Assembly: GCF_014385065.1 (NCBI RefSeq)
Contig: NZ_JACRTA010000003.1
Location: 310,001-374,000 of the forward strand
Direction: 5' to 3'
Origin: Lentihominibacter hominis
GTDB lineage: Bacteria > Bacillota > Clostridia > Peptostreptococcales > Anaerovoracaceae
DNA: 64,000 nucleotides
Shown: piece by piece, positions 26,544 through 35,506 of the stretch
Position numbering within the stretch: position 1 is the first letter of the stretch
Layout: every line of letters begins with the position of its first letter
Program-made: the position numbers and the translations under genes
Notes under the pieces: model-generated
The model's input: only the letters and a program-made list of their open reading frames with translations
Told to the model about the DNA's origin: nothing
Databases searched by the model: none

Positions 26544-26975
26544 TCATTTATCAGAGAAGAAGCTGTCTGCTTCTTCTCTCCATCTTATCTCTTCATTATC
26601 TTGAATATCATCTAACATAATTCTGTGTATTAAAGATTTTTTCGTGACAGGGTCTACAGTGACAAATGTAACATACCCTTCAGCATACAGTTCCCCAGTA
26701 TCTGCATTCTTCAGATTCACATGCACAGTTATGCTTGTTTTTCCCGATCTTACAACAACGCTTTCGTAGCTCACAATATCTCCCGGTTTTACAGATCTTA
26801 TAAAATCAAATTTATGGGTATTTTTGTACAGAAGGCCATCCTTGTTTCCATGTTCAAGGCATGCTGCAATAAAAGCAGATTCTATCATCCATTCAATCCC
26901 TCTTCCGGCATACAGATTAGAATGGTGATTGAGATGCTCCATTCTCACCATATGAAAAGATTTATATCGTTTCAT
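26544..26975 (-). CDS. Hotdog-fold acyl-CoA thioesterase
   Basis: 143 residues, a single hotdog domain. HMVRMEHLNHHSNLYAGRGIEWMIE shows the N-terminal strand and the long helix with the catalytic acidic residue, and SYESVVVRSGKTSITVHVNL is the family's central sheet. It resembles YciA/cytosolic acyl-CoA hydrolases. Likely releases free acids from short or medium acyl-CoA. Convergent with the alcohol dehydrogenase with 4 bp between. Confidence 0.82.
   Translation of the reverse strand: MKRYKSFHMVRMEHLNHHSNLYAGRGIEWMIESAFIAACLEHGNKDGLLYKNTHKFDFIRSVKPGDIVSYESVVVRSGKTSITVHVNLKNADTGELYAEGYVTFVTVDPVTKKSLIHRIMLDDIQDNEEIRWREEADSFFSDK
26553..26579. repeat. Perfect 11-bp inverted repeat at a convergent gene junction
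   Basis: AGAGAAGAAGC and its complement around a 5-base loop, inside the last codons of the thioesterase gene and 14 bp past the alcohol dehydrogenase stop. It lacks a T-tract on both strands, so it may be an mRNA-end stabiliser or a factor-dependent stop rather than a classic terminator. Confidence 0.5.
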
Positions 26976-27116
26976 TTTAAACCTTTCTCCTCATGATTAT
27001 TTATCTGCGTAATATCTTATCATCGCAATCGCTGACAGTCAAATGTTGATTTTCCCCTCTGCATATGTTACCGTATTTTAGTCGAAACTAAGTTTATATT
27101 GAAAGGTGATTATAAA

Positions 27117-28400
27117 ATGAAGCATGATCGGATTAATATCATAGTAATAGGATTTGCACTGTTTTCGATGTTTTTCGGTGCCGGAAATATAATATTTCCC
27201 CCTTTTCTGGGGATGGGAGCAGGTCCCCAATGGTTCATTGGTTTTATCTGTTATTATATGGCTGATATAGGACTTTCTATAATAGCTATTTTTGCTCTCA
27301 TAAGAAATAACGGAGAGATATCTAACGTAACAAACCGTATAGGTACTATACCTGGTGAGCTGATGATATCTATAATGATCTTATGTATAGGGCCTTTTAT
27401 CGCTATCCCACGCACAGGGGCAACAGTACATGAAATGTTTTTTCTCCCTATTATAGGGGATATTCCTCCCGTTATATCCACATCAGTTTTTTTCATCCTC
27501 GTTCTCATATTAACTATAAGAGAATCGGCAGTTATTGATATAATCGGCAAATTCCTTACTCCCGTTCTTTTTGTCGGTCTTCTGATTCTCATAATATGTG
27601 GTATAGTTTCGCCAATAGGAGATATCTCAGCAGCACCCATGATGAATAATGTTGTCGTATCCGGAGTAAACGCCGGGTATCAGACTATGGATGTACTGGC
27701 CGCCATGATATTTGGCATTATTATAGTAAAAAATGTTACAGAAAAAGGATATGCCGAAACAAAGATAAAAAACAAAATCGTACGTAATTCCAGTCTGGTC
27801 GCCGCCTCAGGACTTCTTATAGTTTACTGTGGGCTAACGTATCTTGGAGCCACTGTCTCCGGGATTTTCTCTCTGCGGATAAATCGCTCGGAACTAATCG
27901 TAAATATCACAGAAGAACTTATGGGAAGTACAGGAGTCATTATTCTTGGTATAGTGGTCACACTCGCATGCCTGACTACCGCCGTAGCTTTAGTCAGTGC
28001 CAGCGCAGATTATTTCTGTACACTTTCAAATGAACGGATCAGTTACAAGTTTCTCGTCGTAGTTATATGTCTTATGAGCGCTTTCATTGCTAACTTTGGC
28101 ATAGACAAGATAGTACTGCTGGCTCAGCCTGTTCTCAGTATTATTTATCCAGGTGCTCTTACACTCATCGTACTTGCTCTTTTTCCTGACAAAATTCACG
28201 ATTACACCATAAGGTTTGCCGTAGCTGGCGCAATGATCGGAAGTCTCCTTGAAGTCTTATACGGACAAGGACTTTTAACTTTTGATTTCATACCCAATCT
28301 GCCGCTGTCGTCCTTCGGATTCGGGTGGTTGACTCTTGCTGTATGTGCCGGAATCATAGGAAGTATATTCAAGAAAACATTAACTGTAAAAACACAATGA
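27117..28400 (+). CDS. brnQ: Branched-chain amino acid transporter
   Basis: Sodium-coupled uptake of Leu, Ile and Val across the inner membrane. I start at the ATG at 27117 (MKHDRINIIVIGFALFSM); a TTG six codons earlier overlaps the AAAGGTGA ribosome-binding site. 427 residues, about 12 helices, with the family signature FSMFFGAGNIIFPPFLG (about 14-30). Amino acid fermenting Clostridia use such carriers both for feeding and for biosynthesis. Monocistronic, with its own terminator. Confidence 0.95.
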   Translation: MKHDRINIIVIGFALFSMFFGAGNIIFPPFLGMGAGPQWFIGFICYYMADIGLSIIAIFALIRNNGEISNVTNRIGTIPGELMISIMILCIGPFIAIPRTGATVHEMFFLPIIGDIPPVISTSVFFILVLILTIRESAVIDIIGKFLTPVLFVGLLILIICGIVSPIGDISAAPMMNNVVVSGVNAGYQTMDVLAAMIFGIIIVKNVTEKGYAETKIKNKIVRNSSLVAASGLLIVYCGLTYLGATVSGIFSLRINRSELIVNITEELMGSTGVIILGIVVTLACLTTAVALVSASADYFCTLSNERISYKFLVVVICLMSAFIANFGIDKIVLLAQPVLSIIYPGALTLIVLALFPDKIHDYTIRFAVAGAMIGSLLEVLYGQGLLTFDFIPNLPLSSFGFGWLTLAVCAGIIGSIFKKTLTVKTQ

Positions 28401-28413
28401 TCGATCATTAAAT

Positions 28414-28444
28414 AAAAAAGAGCTGCGTAAAGCAGCTCTTTTTT
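28414..28444 (+). terminator. Terminator of brnQ (probably bidirectional)
   Basis: 13-bp perfect stem (28414-28426 with 28432-28444) with an A-run on one side and a T-run on the other. The next 120 bp up to the spo0A stop hold nothing that I recognise. Confidence 0.92.
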
Positions 28445-28564
28445 ATTGTTTGCCTGTAAATTATTTTTCAACCTACTATGGTCATCTCTATATTTTGTTT
28501 CTGTAGATCTTCTTGCGGATTCTTCAACAACAAGTTTTGAAATGATTAATATGTTAGATGACTC

Positions 28565-29362
28565 TCAGCTTGCCCTTCTCTCTATTCTCAACTTATCCGC
28601 TATTATAGCGATAAATTCCGAATTGGTGGGCTTTCCTTTATCGTTTTGCACTGTGTAACCGAACAAAGAATCAATGGTCTCAAGTTTGCCTCTGTTCCAT
28701 GCCACTTCTATTGCATGTCTTATAGCACGTTCTACACGGCTCGGTGTAGTATTATTGGCTTTGGCAATAGCAGGATAGAGTTCTTTAGTGACGGCCCCGA
28801 GAAGATCTATGTCTTCCACTACCATGATGATAGCATCTCGAAGATAATGATACCCCTTAATATGAGCAGGCACTCCTATCTCATGTATTATATTCGTTAT
28901 GTCTATTTCCAAACTTTTCTCTTCATCATCCTTCTGCCCTGTCAGTATGGCTCTGGCATACTGCATTTTGTTCTCACTTTTATCATCGACACCTGACAAC
29001 TGATTGATCCGCTTCATAAGTATATCGAGATTGAAAGGCTTTACTATGTAATATTCCGCTCCCAGACTTATTGCTTTCTGAGTTATAGGCTCCTGTCCCA
29101 CTGCTGATAAAACGATAGTTCTCGGATACTTTTCAAGCTCTATATTATTTATAGTTTCCAAAACACCCAATCCGTCAAGATGGGGCATGACCATGTCCAG
29201 TATTAAAATTTCAGGCTGATGTAATTTGATGTTTTCTATTGTTTTTATTCCATCATGAGAAACGAAAGCCAAATCAATATCTTCTTTATCTTGGAAGTAA
29301 TCAACAAGGATCTCACAAAATTCCTTATTATCGTCAGCGATACCGATTTTAATTGTTTTCAT
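28565..29362 (-). CDS. spo0A: Sporulation master regulator Spo0A
   Basis: Response regulator that commits the cell to sporulation. REC domain (about 1-125): acidic pocket DDNKEF, phospho-acceptor Asp in [12 protein letters not shown], Thr/Ser switch LSAVG and Lys in YIVKPF. The C-terminal Spo0A domain (about 145-265) contains the recognition region [18 protein letters not shown] and [18 protein letters not shown]. Two ATGs two codons apart follow AGGAGG; the second, at 29362, has the better spacing (9 bp). Directly downstream of spoIVB, as in nearly all endospore formers. Confidence 0.98.
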   Translation of the reverse strand: MKTIKIGIADDNKEFCEILVDYFQDKEDIDLAFVSHDGIKTIENIKLHQPEILILDMVMPHLDGLGVLETINNIELEKYPRTIVLSAVGQEPITQKAISLGAEYYIVKPFNLDILMKRINQLSGVDDKSENKMQYARAILTGQKDDEEKSLEIDITNIIHEIGVPAHIKGYHYLRDAIIMVVEDIDLLGAVTKELYPAIAKANNTTPSRVERAIRHAIEVAWNRGKLETIDSLFGYTVQNDKGKPTNSEFIAIIADKLRIERRAS

Positions 29363-29399
29363 TTTCATTTTCCTCCTGTTTTTGCCCTAAGACACTCTG

Positions 29400-29407
29400 T
29401 TCGACAA
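29400..29407 (-). promoter_or_regulatory. 0A box (Spo0A operator)
   Basis: TTGTCGAA on the minus strand, a match to the Spo0A binding consensus TTTGTCRAA over its last eight bases. It lies about 38 bp before the spo0A start codon and downstream of the likely -10 box, which suggests autoregulation. Confidence 0.65.
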
Positions 29408-29421
29408 TTGTTACATACTTA

Positions 29422-29449
29422 ATTTTAAATAGATTCAGATTATTATCAA
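29422..29449 (-). promoter_or_regulatory. Probable vegetative promoter of spo0A
   Basis: Minus strand TTGATA, 16-bp spacer, TAAAAT in the spoIVB-spo0A intergenic region. Gives spo0A an own promoter besides read-through from spoIVB. Confidence 0.55.
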
Positions 29450-29472
29450 TAATTTACTAAATACATTTTGCT

Positions 29473-30540
29473 TTATTTTTCGACAAGATTCGACTCTTCC
29501 AGCATCCATTCGATAAAAATCCCGTATCCTCGCTGTGGATCGTTCACAAACACATGGGTAACGGCGCCGATGATCCTGTCGTTCTGTATGATGGGACTTC
29601 CGCTCATTCCCTGGATTATTCCTCCGCTTTCCTCCAAAAGCTCCTCATCAGTTACCTTTATGACCATACTCTTATCAGCAGGAGAATCCTGATTCTCTAT
29701 TTTCTCAATCTCTATTTCAAAACGCTTTATTTCATTATTGGAAAGCGTTGACAGTATATACGCTTTTCCTAATTCTACCTGATCTTTGGTACCCACCGCA
29801 ATAGGCTGTTCATATAAAGGATTTTCAATTGGATGATATGCAATGCCGAAAACTCCGAAATTACTGTTTCTTTCAAGGCTTCCAAGCGGATTGTCTGAAT
29901 GATAAAATATTCCTCTTATTTCTCCCGGCTGACCGCTTTTGCCCTCCTGTACTTCCTGAACCTGTGACTCCAAAAGCAAACCTGTCTCTACAGAAAGGAT
30001 AGAACTAGTCTCCGGATCCACTATACCATGCCCTAATGCTCCAAAAGTAGAGTTTGTAGGGTCATAATATGTCAGTGTCCCTATTCCCGCTGTCTTATCC
30101 TTAACCCACACTCCAAGCTTATAAAGGCCATCTTCTCCGGATTCCACAGGATTTATTTCAACGTTCATAATATTATCATTGCGTTTTATCTTGAGCTTCA
30201 CAGTATCTTTTATCTCATTAACAAGAGCCTGAACTTCATCTGCTCTGTAAACTTCGGTACCGTTTATTTCCATTATTATATCACCGATCTGCAAACCGCT
30301 TAAAAGACCCGGATTGACCTTTTTCCCGTCTTTGCCTTCTATTTCCTCAAGACCTACTATTAAAACACCTCTGACGTCCATTTTGACCCCTACAGACTGC
30401 CCTCCGGGTACCAGAACCTTTTCCGCCACTACAGGCGCGGTCACTGTACTTTCATTTTGAGGAAAAACTTGACCTATGATAATAATAGAAAGAAGAAGTC
30501 CGCATAAAATAAACGCACTCTTTTTTATAAAACGTTTCAT
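29473..30540 (-). CDS. spoIVB: SpoIVB signalling serine peptidase (S55)
   Basis: Secreted from the forespore into the intermembrane space, where it activates the sigma-K checkpoint. Start taken at ATG 30540 (MKRFIKKSAFILCGLL) behind AGGGGG. About 355 residues: an N-terminal membrane segment, a PDZ domain (about 75-145, around LLSGLQIGDIIMEINGTEVY), and the S55 domain with catalytic His in ALGHGIVD and catalytic Ser in GMSGSPII. Lies 10 bp after the bofC-like gene and upstream of spo0A. Known targets in Bacillus are SpoIVFA; see the spoIVFA-like gene at 53.6 kb. Confidence 0.96.
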   Translation of the reverse strand: MKRFIKKSAFILCGLLLSIIIIGQVFPQNESTVTAPVVAEKVLVPGGQSVGVKMDVRGVLIVGLEEIEGKDGKKVNPGLLSGLQIGDIIMEINGTEVYRADEVQALVNEIKDTVKLKIKRNDNIMNVEINPVESGEDGLYKLGVWVKDKTAGIGTLTYYDPTNSTFGALGHGIVDPETSSILSVETGLLLESQVQEVQEGKSGQPGEIRGIFYHSDNPLGSLERNSNFGVFGIAYHPIENPLYEQPIAVGTKDQVELGKAYILSTLSNNEIKRFEIEIEKIENQDSPADKSMVIKVTDEELLEESGGIIQGMSGSPIIQNDRIIGAVTHVFVNDPQRGYGIFIEWMLEESNLVEK

Positions 30541-30550
30541 TAAAAGCCCC

Positions 30551-30979
30551 CTAGCTATCAAAGTTTTGCAGGAATTCACCTAAGTCTTCTTCCGTCTCTA
30601 TAGTCACACCGTCTACAAACAGCTGCTGATCACTTTCCGAAAGCAGATCAAAAGGAATGGACGTTATGAGATACAGTTCCTTATTGCCGTCTTCATCACA
30701 TACGAAGACTTTGACTACTCCCTCCACTTCTTTTATTAGATATGTTTCAGGCCGGTTTTCTGTGTCTGTCCCGTCTTTTCCGTTTTTATCTTTTGTTTCC
30801 GAAACCTTATCTGATTCGGTTTGCTGTACCTCTACCTTTTTGACAGTATCCTCTGCAGGCTGTTCATCCTTATCATTTCCCTGAAAATTCAGCCATATGC
30901 CAAAACCAAGGACAAATACTCCGATAGCGGTAAAAATAACCCTGTTTTTCAATTTTTTTCTTCTGGTATCTCTAAACAT
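30551..30979 (-). CDS. BofC-like protein (regulator of SpoIVB)
   Basis: 142 residues. N-terminal membrane helix (about 11-30), a charged low-complexity linker rich in Lys/Glu/Asp/Thr, and a compact C-terminal domain YLIKEVEGVVKVFVCD ... SIPFDLLSESDQQLF ... TEEDLGEFLQNFDS. That domain fits the BofC C-terminal domain pattern (YxIKEYxGKIAVF, PxSxLPxxDQxLLxxGI, ELxxLLEDYSS). In Bacillus BofC restrains SpoIVB; here the gene is directly upstream of spoIVB, which supports the call. The usual N-terminal BofC domain is not visible, as in other clostridial forms. Confidence 0.75.
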   Translation of the reverse strand: MFRDTRRKKLKNRVIFTAIGVFVLGFGIWLNFQGNDKDEQPAEDTVKKVEVQQTESDKVSETKDKNGKDGTDTENRPETYLIKEVEGVVKVFVCDEDGNKELYLITSIPFDLLSESDQQLFVDGVTIETEEDLGEFLQNFDS

Positions 30980-31052
30980 AATTCACTTCACCTCAAGTGT
31001 ATTATGGTCTTTTTTTCCTCCTTTATTCACTTTTGACAATAAATCATTATTT

Positions 31053-31097
31053 AAAAAGAGTCACACAAAGATTTTAATCACTTTATGTGACTCTTTT
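31053..31097. terminator. Bidirectional terminator after the ATPase gene
   Basis: Stem of about 17 bp with one mismatch (31054-31070 with 31081-31097), flanked by A- and T-runs. It ends minus-strand transcription from the ATPase gene before the bofC-spoIVB operon. Confidence 0.8.
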
Positions 31098-31105
31098 ATG
31101 ATCCT

Positions 31106-32251
31106 CTATTTTTCTTCTATTTTTTCTATAATATATTCCCTAAGGTCGTCCATAGCATCAAAATCCATATTAGGAACATAATAGTCTTCAAGGATATCAT
31201 GATTTGCCTTTGCTTCTTTTAATATCTCTATGGCTTTCAAAATACAGTCTCTGCTTGATTCTTTAATATCCTCATATATTTTTTTCAGAAGTTCGCTTTC
31301 AGCACTGTCCAAATCGTCTTCTACTTTTATTCTTATAACTTTGCCGCTTACATTTTCAGTATCTATCACATGATATTCGTTACTGCATACTACTGCCGTA
31401 TCAGCATCCGGACACACTACATGCTCAAGTTTGTCTTCCGGAAACATAGGGCAATAATACTCTTCTATATCAAATCCTGCATCTGTAAAACGTTCAGAAA
31501 CTTGAGAAAGAAGCTTTTCAGATCTGAACCCTATCGGAACATCTATAATTATTATTCTTTCTATATTATCTATTATTGAAATTATATTATTCTTAATGCC
31601 CCCAGGAGTTATTGCTCCTGCAAAAAATTTTCTTTTTTCTCCTGTATAGATATCTTTTCCCAGAACACTATCGCGTTTTATTTTACTCTCAGATCTTCTA
31701 AGTACCGAAATGCCATCTAACTTAAGGCATACCTGACTTTTATACTCTCTCATCTTCTCATATGAAATAGATTCGTCAAGTACGTGTGACAGGAATTCAT
31801 ATTGCTGCTGCGCGCATTTGAGATATCCGTAAACATATCCAAAAAGTTTTGCAGTCTTCTCATTGCAGCTTATTACTCGGCTTCTGTTTTTTCTTATAAG
31901 TTCTTCATTCCAGAATTCTCCAAGATTTATTATTTCATCTACTGCTCCCGGATTCTTGGGATCCACAATATGAGGAGATGTACCATCCAATATCGCAGCA
32001 TTTCTCTTTTTTACTAATATTCCGTCAAGAGAACCGGGATCTGACGAGCACCATAAAAAATCTACATCTTCTCCCTTATCAATAAAATGCTGCCCAACTT
32101 TTCTCATAAGTGTCGATTTTCCTGTTCCGGGACCACCTTTTAAGCAAAAAATTTTTTCTGCTTTTCTTTGTGGTAAAATATAGTTATAATAGGAATAGAA
32201 TCCATCAGGAGTATTTCCTCCCGGATACAGATTTCTTATTTTGCCTTCCAT
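31106..32251 (-). CDS. P-loop ATPase of the PRK06851 type
   Basis: 381 residues. Walker A in KGGPGTGKSTLMRKVG (about 38-53) preceded by GGNTPDGFYSYYNYILP, which is the opening of an uncharacterised ATPase family I know as PRK06851, common in spore-forming Firmicutes. A second nucleotide-handling region follows in the middle (FFAGAITPGGIKNNIISIID). No membrane segment. Function unknown; the distribution suggests a sporulation role, and the gene neighbours the spoIVB-spo0A locus here. Monocistronic. Confidence 0.8.
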   Translation of the reverse strand: MEGKIRNLYPGGNTPDGFYSYYNYILPQRKAEKIFCLKGGPGTGKSTLMRKVGQHFIDKGEDVDFLWCSSDPGSLDGILVKKRNAAILDGTSPHIVDPKNPGAVDEIINLGEFWNEELIRKNRSRVISCNEKTAKLFGYVYGYLKCAQQQYEFLSHVLDESISYEKMREYKSQVCLKLDGISVLRRSESKIKRDSVLGKDIYTGEKRKFFAGAITPGGIKNNIISIIDNIERIIIIDVPIGFRSEKLLSQVSERFTDAGFDIEEYYCPMFPEDKLEHVVCPDADTAVVCSNEYHVIDTENVSGKVIRIKVEDDLDSAESELLKKIYEDIKESSRDCILKAIEILKEAKANHDILEDYYVPNMDFDAMDDLREYIIEKIEEK

Positions 32252-32361
32252 AATTGACCTCCTTTTCGTTACTTATCATAATATGCTTCATGACATCACA
32301 ATTGTTAACACAACGGTCGATTATGTGCATACTATCTAACTTATGAAAAGAGGAACTGATA

Positions 32362-33006
32362 ATGAAACACAAATATAAAAAATCAAATCTGGTTATATCC
32401 ATCATTCTATTTGTCATTTCTGCGTTTTTTTTAGGTTATGGTATATATATGATAGATTATTCTATCGATTATGTTCGCACCTATAAGGAAATATCCTCTA
32501 TTGCGTTGGATAATGCGACTCAGTACGTTATATCCTCCTCTTATACATATATAGGTTTCGCTGTTCTCATATTTATTGGAGGATTCCTCATATTTTCACT
32601 AAGAAAAACTTCCTGTAAAATTCAGCCCGATAATATGATCATTACAAATGAAACAGACGAGGATCTTCATCCTGAAAACAATCCCTATTTTATTGCTTCT
32701 ACAGAATCAATTCCTAATGAAATGAAAGAGATTGAAACAACTCCTGATGAAATACATAGCTCTAATTTATTTCAGAAATCTGATACTCCTGAGCCTTCAT
32801 CCCCCGAAAGCACTATTTCAGAAACAGACACTCTTCATCCAGAAGATCACATATTGTCAGATTCAGATGAAAACGACACAAAAAAACCATTACACACTGA
32901 AAAGTCTGAAAGCAGAGACACAGAGGCTACTCATTGGGACAATGATAATGTCCACGCTAAAATAATGTCAGATTCATGGCTAAAAGATATTTTCGAAGAT
33001 AAATAG
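32362..33006 (+). CDS. Hypothetical two-helix membrane protein with acidic tail
   Basis: 214 residues, not recognised. Two membrane helices (about 10-31 and 61-82) flank a short outside loop. The remaining 130 residues are hydrophilic, rich in Glu, Asp, Ser, Thr and Pro (EPSSPESTISETD, DSDENDTKKP), likely disordered in the cytoplasm, ending in MSDSWLKDIFEDK. GAGGAACTGATAATG gives a reasonable ribosome-binding site. Ends at a strong hairpin. Confidence 0.7.
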   Translation: MKHKYKKSNLVISIILFVISAFFLGYGIYMIDYSIDYVRTYKEISSIALDNATQYVISSSYTYIGFAVLIFIGGFLIFSLRKTSCKIQPDNMIITNETDEDLHPENNPYFIASTESIPNEMKEIETTPDEIHSSNLFQKSDTPEPSSPESTISETDTLHPEDHILSDSDENDTKKPLHTEKSESRDTEATHWDNDNVHAKIMSDSWLKDIFEDK

Positions 33007-33020
33007 CTCGTTAAACATAT

Positions 33021-33073
33021 AAAAAGCTCTCTTGCCCAAGAGACATTCATTGTCTCCGCTAAGAGAGCTTTTT
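33021..33073. terminator. Bidirectional terminator with nested inner hairpin
   Basis: Outer stem AAAAAGCTCTCTT (33021-33033) with AAGAGAGCTTTTT (33061-33073), with an inner GAGACA/TGTCTC hairpin in the loop. Separates the convergent membrane-protein genes. Confidence 0.88.
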
Positions 33074-33095
33074 AAACTATTTTAATTACACTGCA

Positions 33096-34196
33096 TCAAT
33101 CTACCTGCTTCGGTAAAGAATCATCATCCCCGTCCTTTTTATCTGAAGAAGAATTTCTTTTTTCACTATCAATACTTCCCTCTTTGTCAACTTCAGCAAA
33201 AACCGTAGCCACATCAACCGTTTTTAAATCACTTTTTCCCTGCGATGTATCATTAGAAGCTTCGGAAACCGTTTCCTCAGTCACGTCGTATCCATCATCC
33301 TTATTGTCATGCACTTCTTCATCAGCTGAGATATTATCCGCCGTTTGTGCCATACTTTCAACAGGAATTGCTTCCGGCTCTATAGGTGCAGGTTCTGTTT
33401 CTTTAATAAGATGCCCAGCAAGAATTTCATAAAATCCAGCCATAGTAGCATAGCGATATGCTATCACAGGAACAAGAAACAAAGATCCCAATATGGATAT
33501 AAGAACTGTTACAAATGCAGAAAAATATAAAACCGAAGCTATAGCCGACAATATACTGGCGGGTATAATGGCCAGACAAAACCAGCCTATGAAGGATATA
33601 TCCAGACAGAAATATTTCCATTTGTTGCCGGCCATCATCCTCTTGCTTTCATCCATACATTCCCTTATACCTTTATTCGGATCATCAGCCAAAATAAAGA
33701 AAGCCTGGCTGTATCTTATTGATGCAATCACTCCCGGAACAATCAAAAGAAGAGACCATAAAAATATAAACAATGACTGAAAAAGCATCAGTCCCAAGGC
33801 TTTGCCAAAACGCTCAAAACCAAGAAAAATATCACCTATGCCAACAATCTGTCTTCTGAACAAAGCAAGAAAAAACAATGTTATTCCCAATGTAAATGCT
33901 CCGGTAACCAATATGAGGTATATACCGCTCAATGATGAATACGTAGGCATACTGTCATAAACATAGCTATATTGATAATACATCCCATCATATCCATAGT
34001 TGTAATACATATCTCCTATATTAATGCCGAACAATGAATTTAAAATAACAGGAGGAACGTCTATACACAATGTGTAGACTATTACAGCCAATATTGCCAG
34101 TTTCCATTTGCCTGCAAGAGCATTGCGCCCCAAAGCTCTGAGATTGCTGCTCGGCTCTGTTATTATTATATTCGGTCCGATCATATTCTGTTGCAT
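33096..34196 (-). CDS. DUF975 family membrane protein
   Basis: 366 residues. Residues 1-230 hold about six membrane helices with the DUF975 features: an N-terminal LRALGRNALAGKWKLAILA segment, VGIGDIFLGFERFGKALGLM, and IVPGVIASIRYSQAFFILAD with the DDPNKGIRECMDESKRMM stretch. The C-terminal 115 residues are an acidic, Ser/Asp-rich cytoplasmic tail. Function of DUF975 is unknown. Start behind AGGAGAGG. Confidence 0.85.
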   Translation of the reverse strand: MQQNMIGPNIIITEPSSNLRALGRNALAGKWKLAILAVIVYTLCIDVPPVILNSLFGINIGDMYYNYGYDGMYYQYSYVYDSMPTYSSLSGIYLILVTGAFTLGITLFFLALFRRQIVGIGDIFLGFERFGKALGLMLFQSLFIFLWSLLLIVPGVIASIRYSQAFFILADDPNKGIRECMDESKRMMAGNKWKYFCLDISFIGWFCLAIIPASILSAIASVLYFSAFVTVLISILGSLFLVPVIAYRYATMAGFYEILAGHLIKETEPAPIEPEAIPVESMAQTADNISADEEVHDNKDDGYDVTEETVSEASNDTSQGKSDLKTVDVATVFAEVDKEGSIDSEKRNSSSDKKDGDDDSLPKQVD

Positions 34197-34260
34197 ATTA
34201 TAACCTCTCCTTTAAAAAATCCAATTTAATAATCCAACTAATAATACCATAAATCGCATG

Positions 34261-34290
34261 AAAACGGCAAGCGGAGTTTTCCGCTTGCCG
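34261..34290 (-). terminator. Terminator at the end of the 4-hydroxybutyrate operon
   Basis: Perfect 11-bp GC-rich stem (34265-34275 with 34280-34290) and TTTT on the minus strand, 37 bp after the 4-hydroxybutyrate dehydrogenase stop codon. Confidence 0.82.
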
Positions 34291-34326
34291 ATATAGGTTT
34301 TTATTTATACAGAACCTGTTCTGATA

Positions 34327-35451
34327 TTAATACAGATTCTCAAATATCTCAGCAATCTCTGCTTCCGTAAGAGGCACATAATTATTTGCCAACAGTCTCT
34401 GCTGATTATCAACAGTTGATTTAGCAAATTCAGCAACCTGATCTTTTGTCATACCGTATTCACTAAGCGGTTTCTTTTCAAGAATTTTTCCTAAAAACTC
34501 ATCCAAAGCAGGATATACATCTGCGGGAGCACATCCTAATACATCAGCAAAGAGCTTATTGGCAAGCTCAATTTTGCCCTTAGGCTGTTTTTTCATATAC
34601 ATCTTGAATACTTCTGTAAAACAGATGAAGTTAGCTTCACCGTGAGCAATATGGAAAGCGCCCCCATGAGCATATGACAGAGCATGAACCGCGCCGCAGC
34701 CTGCATTGCCAAACGCAATTCCGGCATAATTGGCAGCCAGACAGAAATCTTTAAGATGAGCTTTTCTGTTCTCAGCAGTATTTCCTCCTGCAGCTATGAT
34801 TTCCTTATATCCATTCATTATCATGTCAATAGCTTTTACAGAGTACATTTCTGTGAAAGGAGAAGCCTTAGGTGAAAGGAACGATTCTACAGCATGAATC
34901 AGAGCATCTACCGATGAAGTGGCAAACACCTTATCAGGAAGTCCCTGGAGTGATTCAGGGATAAGAACAGCAGTATCAGCATAAGTCTGTTCATCAGCGA
35001 TACCCTTCTTAAGATTTAAGGAAGGTATTGAAGCTACAGCTACATTAGTCACTTCTGAACCTGTTCCACAAGTGGTAGGAACAACAATAAGCTCCTTTAC
35101 TCTCTTAGGTGCTACCTTTCCTGTATAAAGATCAGCCACCTTGTCAGGAATCTCACATGCCAGAACTTTACAGCAGTCTACAATAGTACCGCCGCCAAAA
35201 GCAATAATCCTGTCATACTCATATTTATCCATTTCAGCCTTCATGGCATCCATCATCTCGTCTGTAGGTTCACCTGCACCATATTTTTCCTGATATACTA
35301 CAGGCATATCAATACCGAGCGGTTTTACATACGGATCATACATCCACTGGTTAGTTACAAGGATATCTCCCTTGCCCAGTTTGAATTCATCATTGAACTC
35401 TTTAAATGTGTCAAAGTAATAAATTGCAGGAACTACTCTTAATGCTTGCAT
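34327..35451 (-). CDS. 4-hydroxybutyrate dehydrogenase (iron-dependent)
   Basis: Interconverts succinate semialdehyde and 4-hydroxybutyrate with NAD(H). 374 residues, the length of the C. kluyveri and C. aminobutyricum enzymes. Fe-ADH family features: GGGTIVDCCKV (about 87-97), PTTCGTGSEVTNVAV, metal ligands in VDALIHAVESFLSP (Asp, His) and AVHALSYAHGGAFHIAHGEA (two His). Assigned as the 4-hydroxybutyrate-specific member because of its position in one operon with abfT and abfD. Last gene of the operon. Confidence 0.93.
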   Translation of the reverse strand: MQALRVVPAIYYFDTFKEFNDEFKLGKGDILVTNQWMYDPYVKPLGIDMPVVYQEKYGAGEPTDEMMDAMKAEMDKYEYDRIIAFGGGTIVDCCKVLACEIPDKVADLYTGKVAPKRVKELIVVPTTCGTGSEVTNVAVASIPSLNLKKGIADEQTYADTAVLIPESLQGLPDKVFATSSVDALIHAVESFLSPKASPFTEMYSVKAIDMIMNGYKEIIAAGGNTAENRKAHLKDFCLAANYAGIAFGNAGCGAVHALSYAHGGAFHIAHGEANFICFTEVFKMYMKKQPKGKIELANKLFADVLGCAPADVYPALDEFLGKILEKKPLSEYGMTKDQVAEFAKSTVDNQQRLLANNYVPLTEAEIAEIFENLY

Positions 35452-35506
35452 AATTTTACCTCTTTTCTTAAACTTAGCAATAATTTACCGATTCATTTTT
35501 TATGAA

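Noticed and set aside
29477-29483. TTCGACA, a further 0A-box-like sequence
   Set aside because: It lies inside the last codons of spoIVB and not near a promoter; expected by chance.
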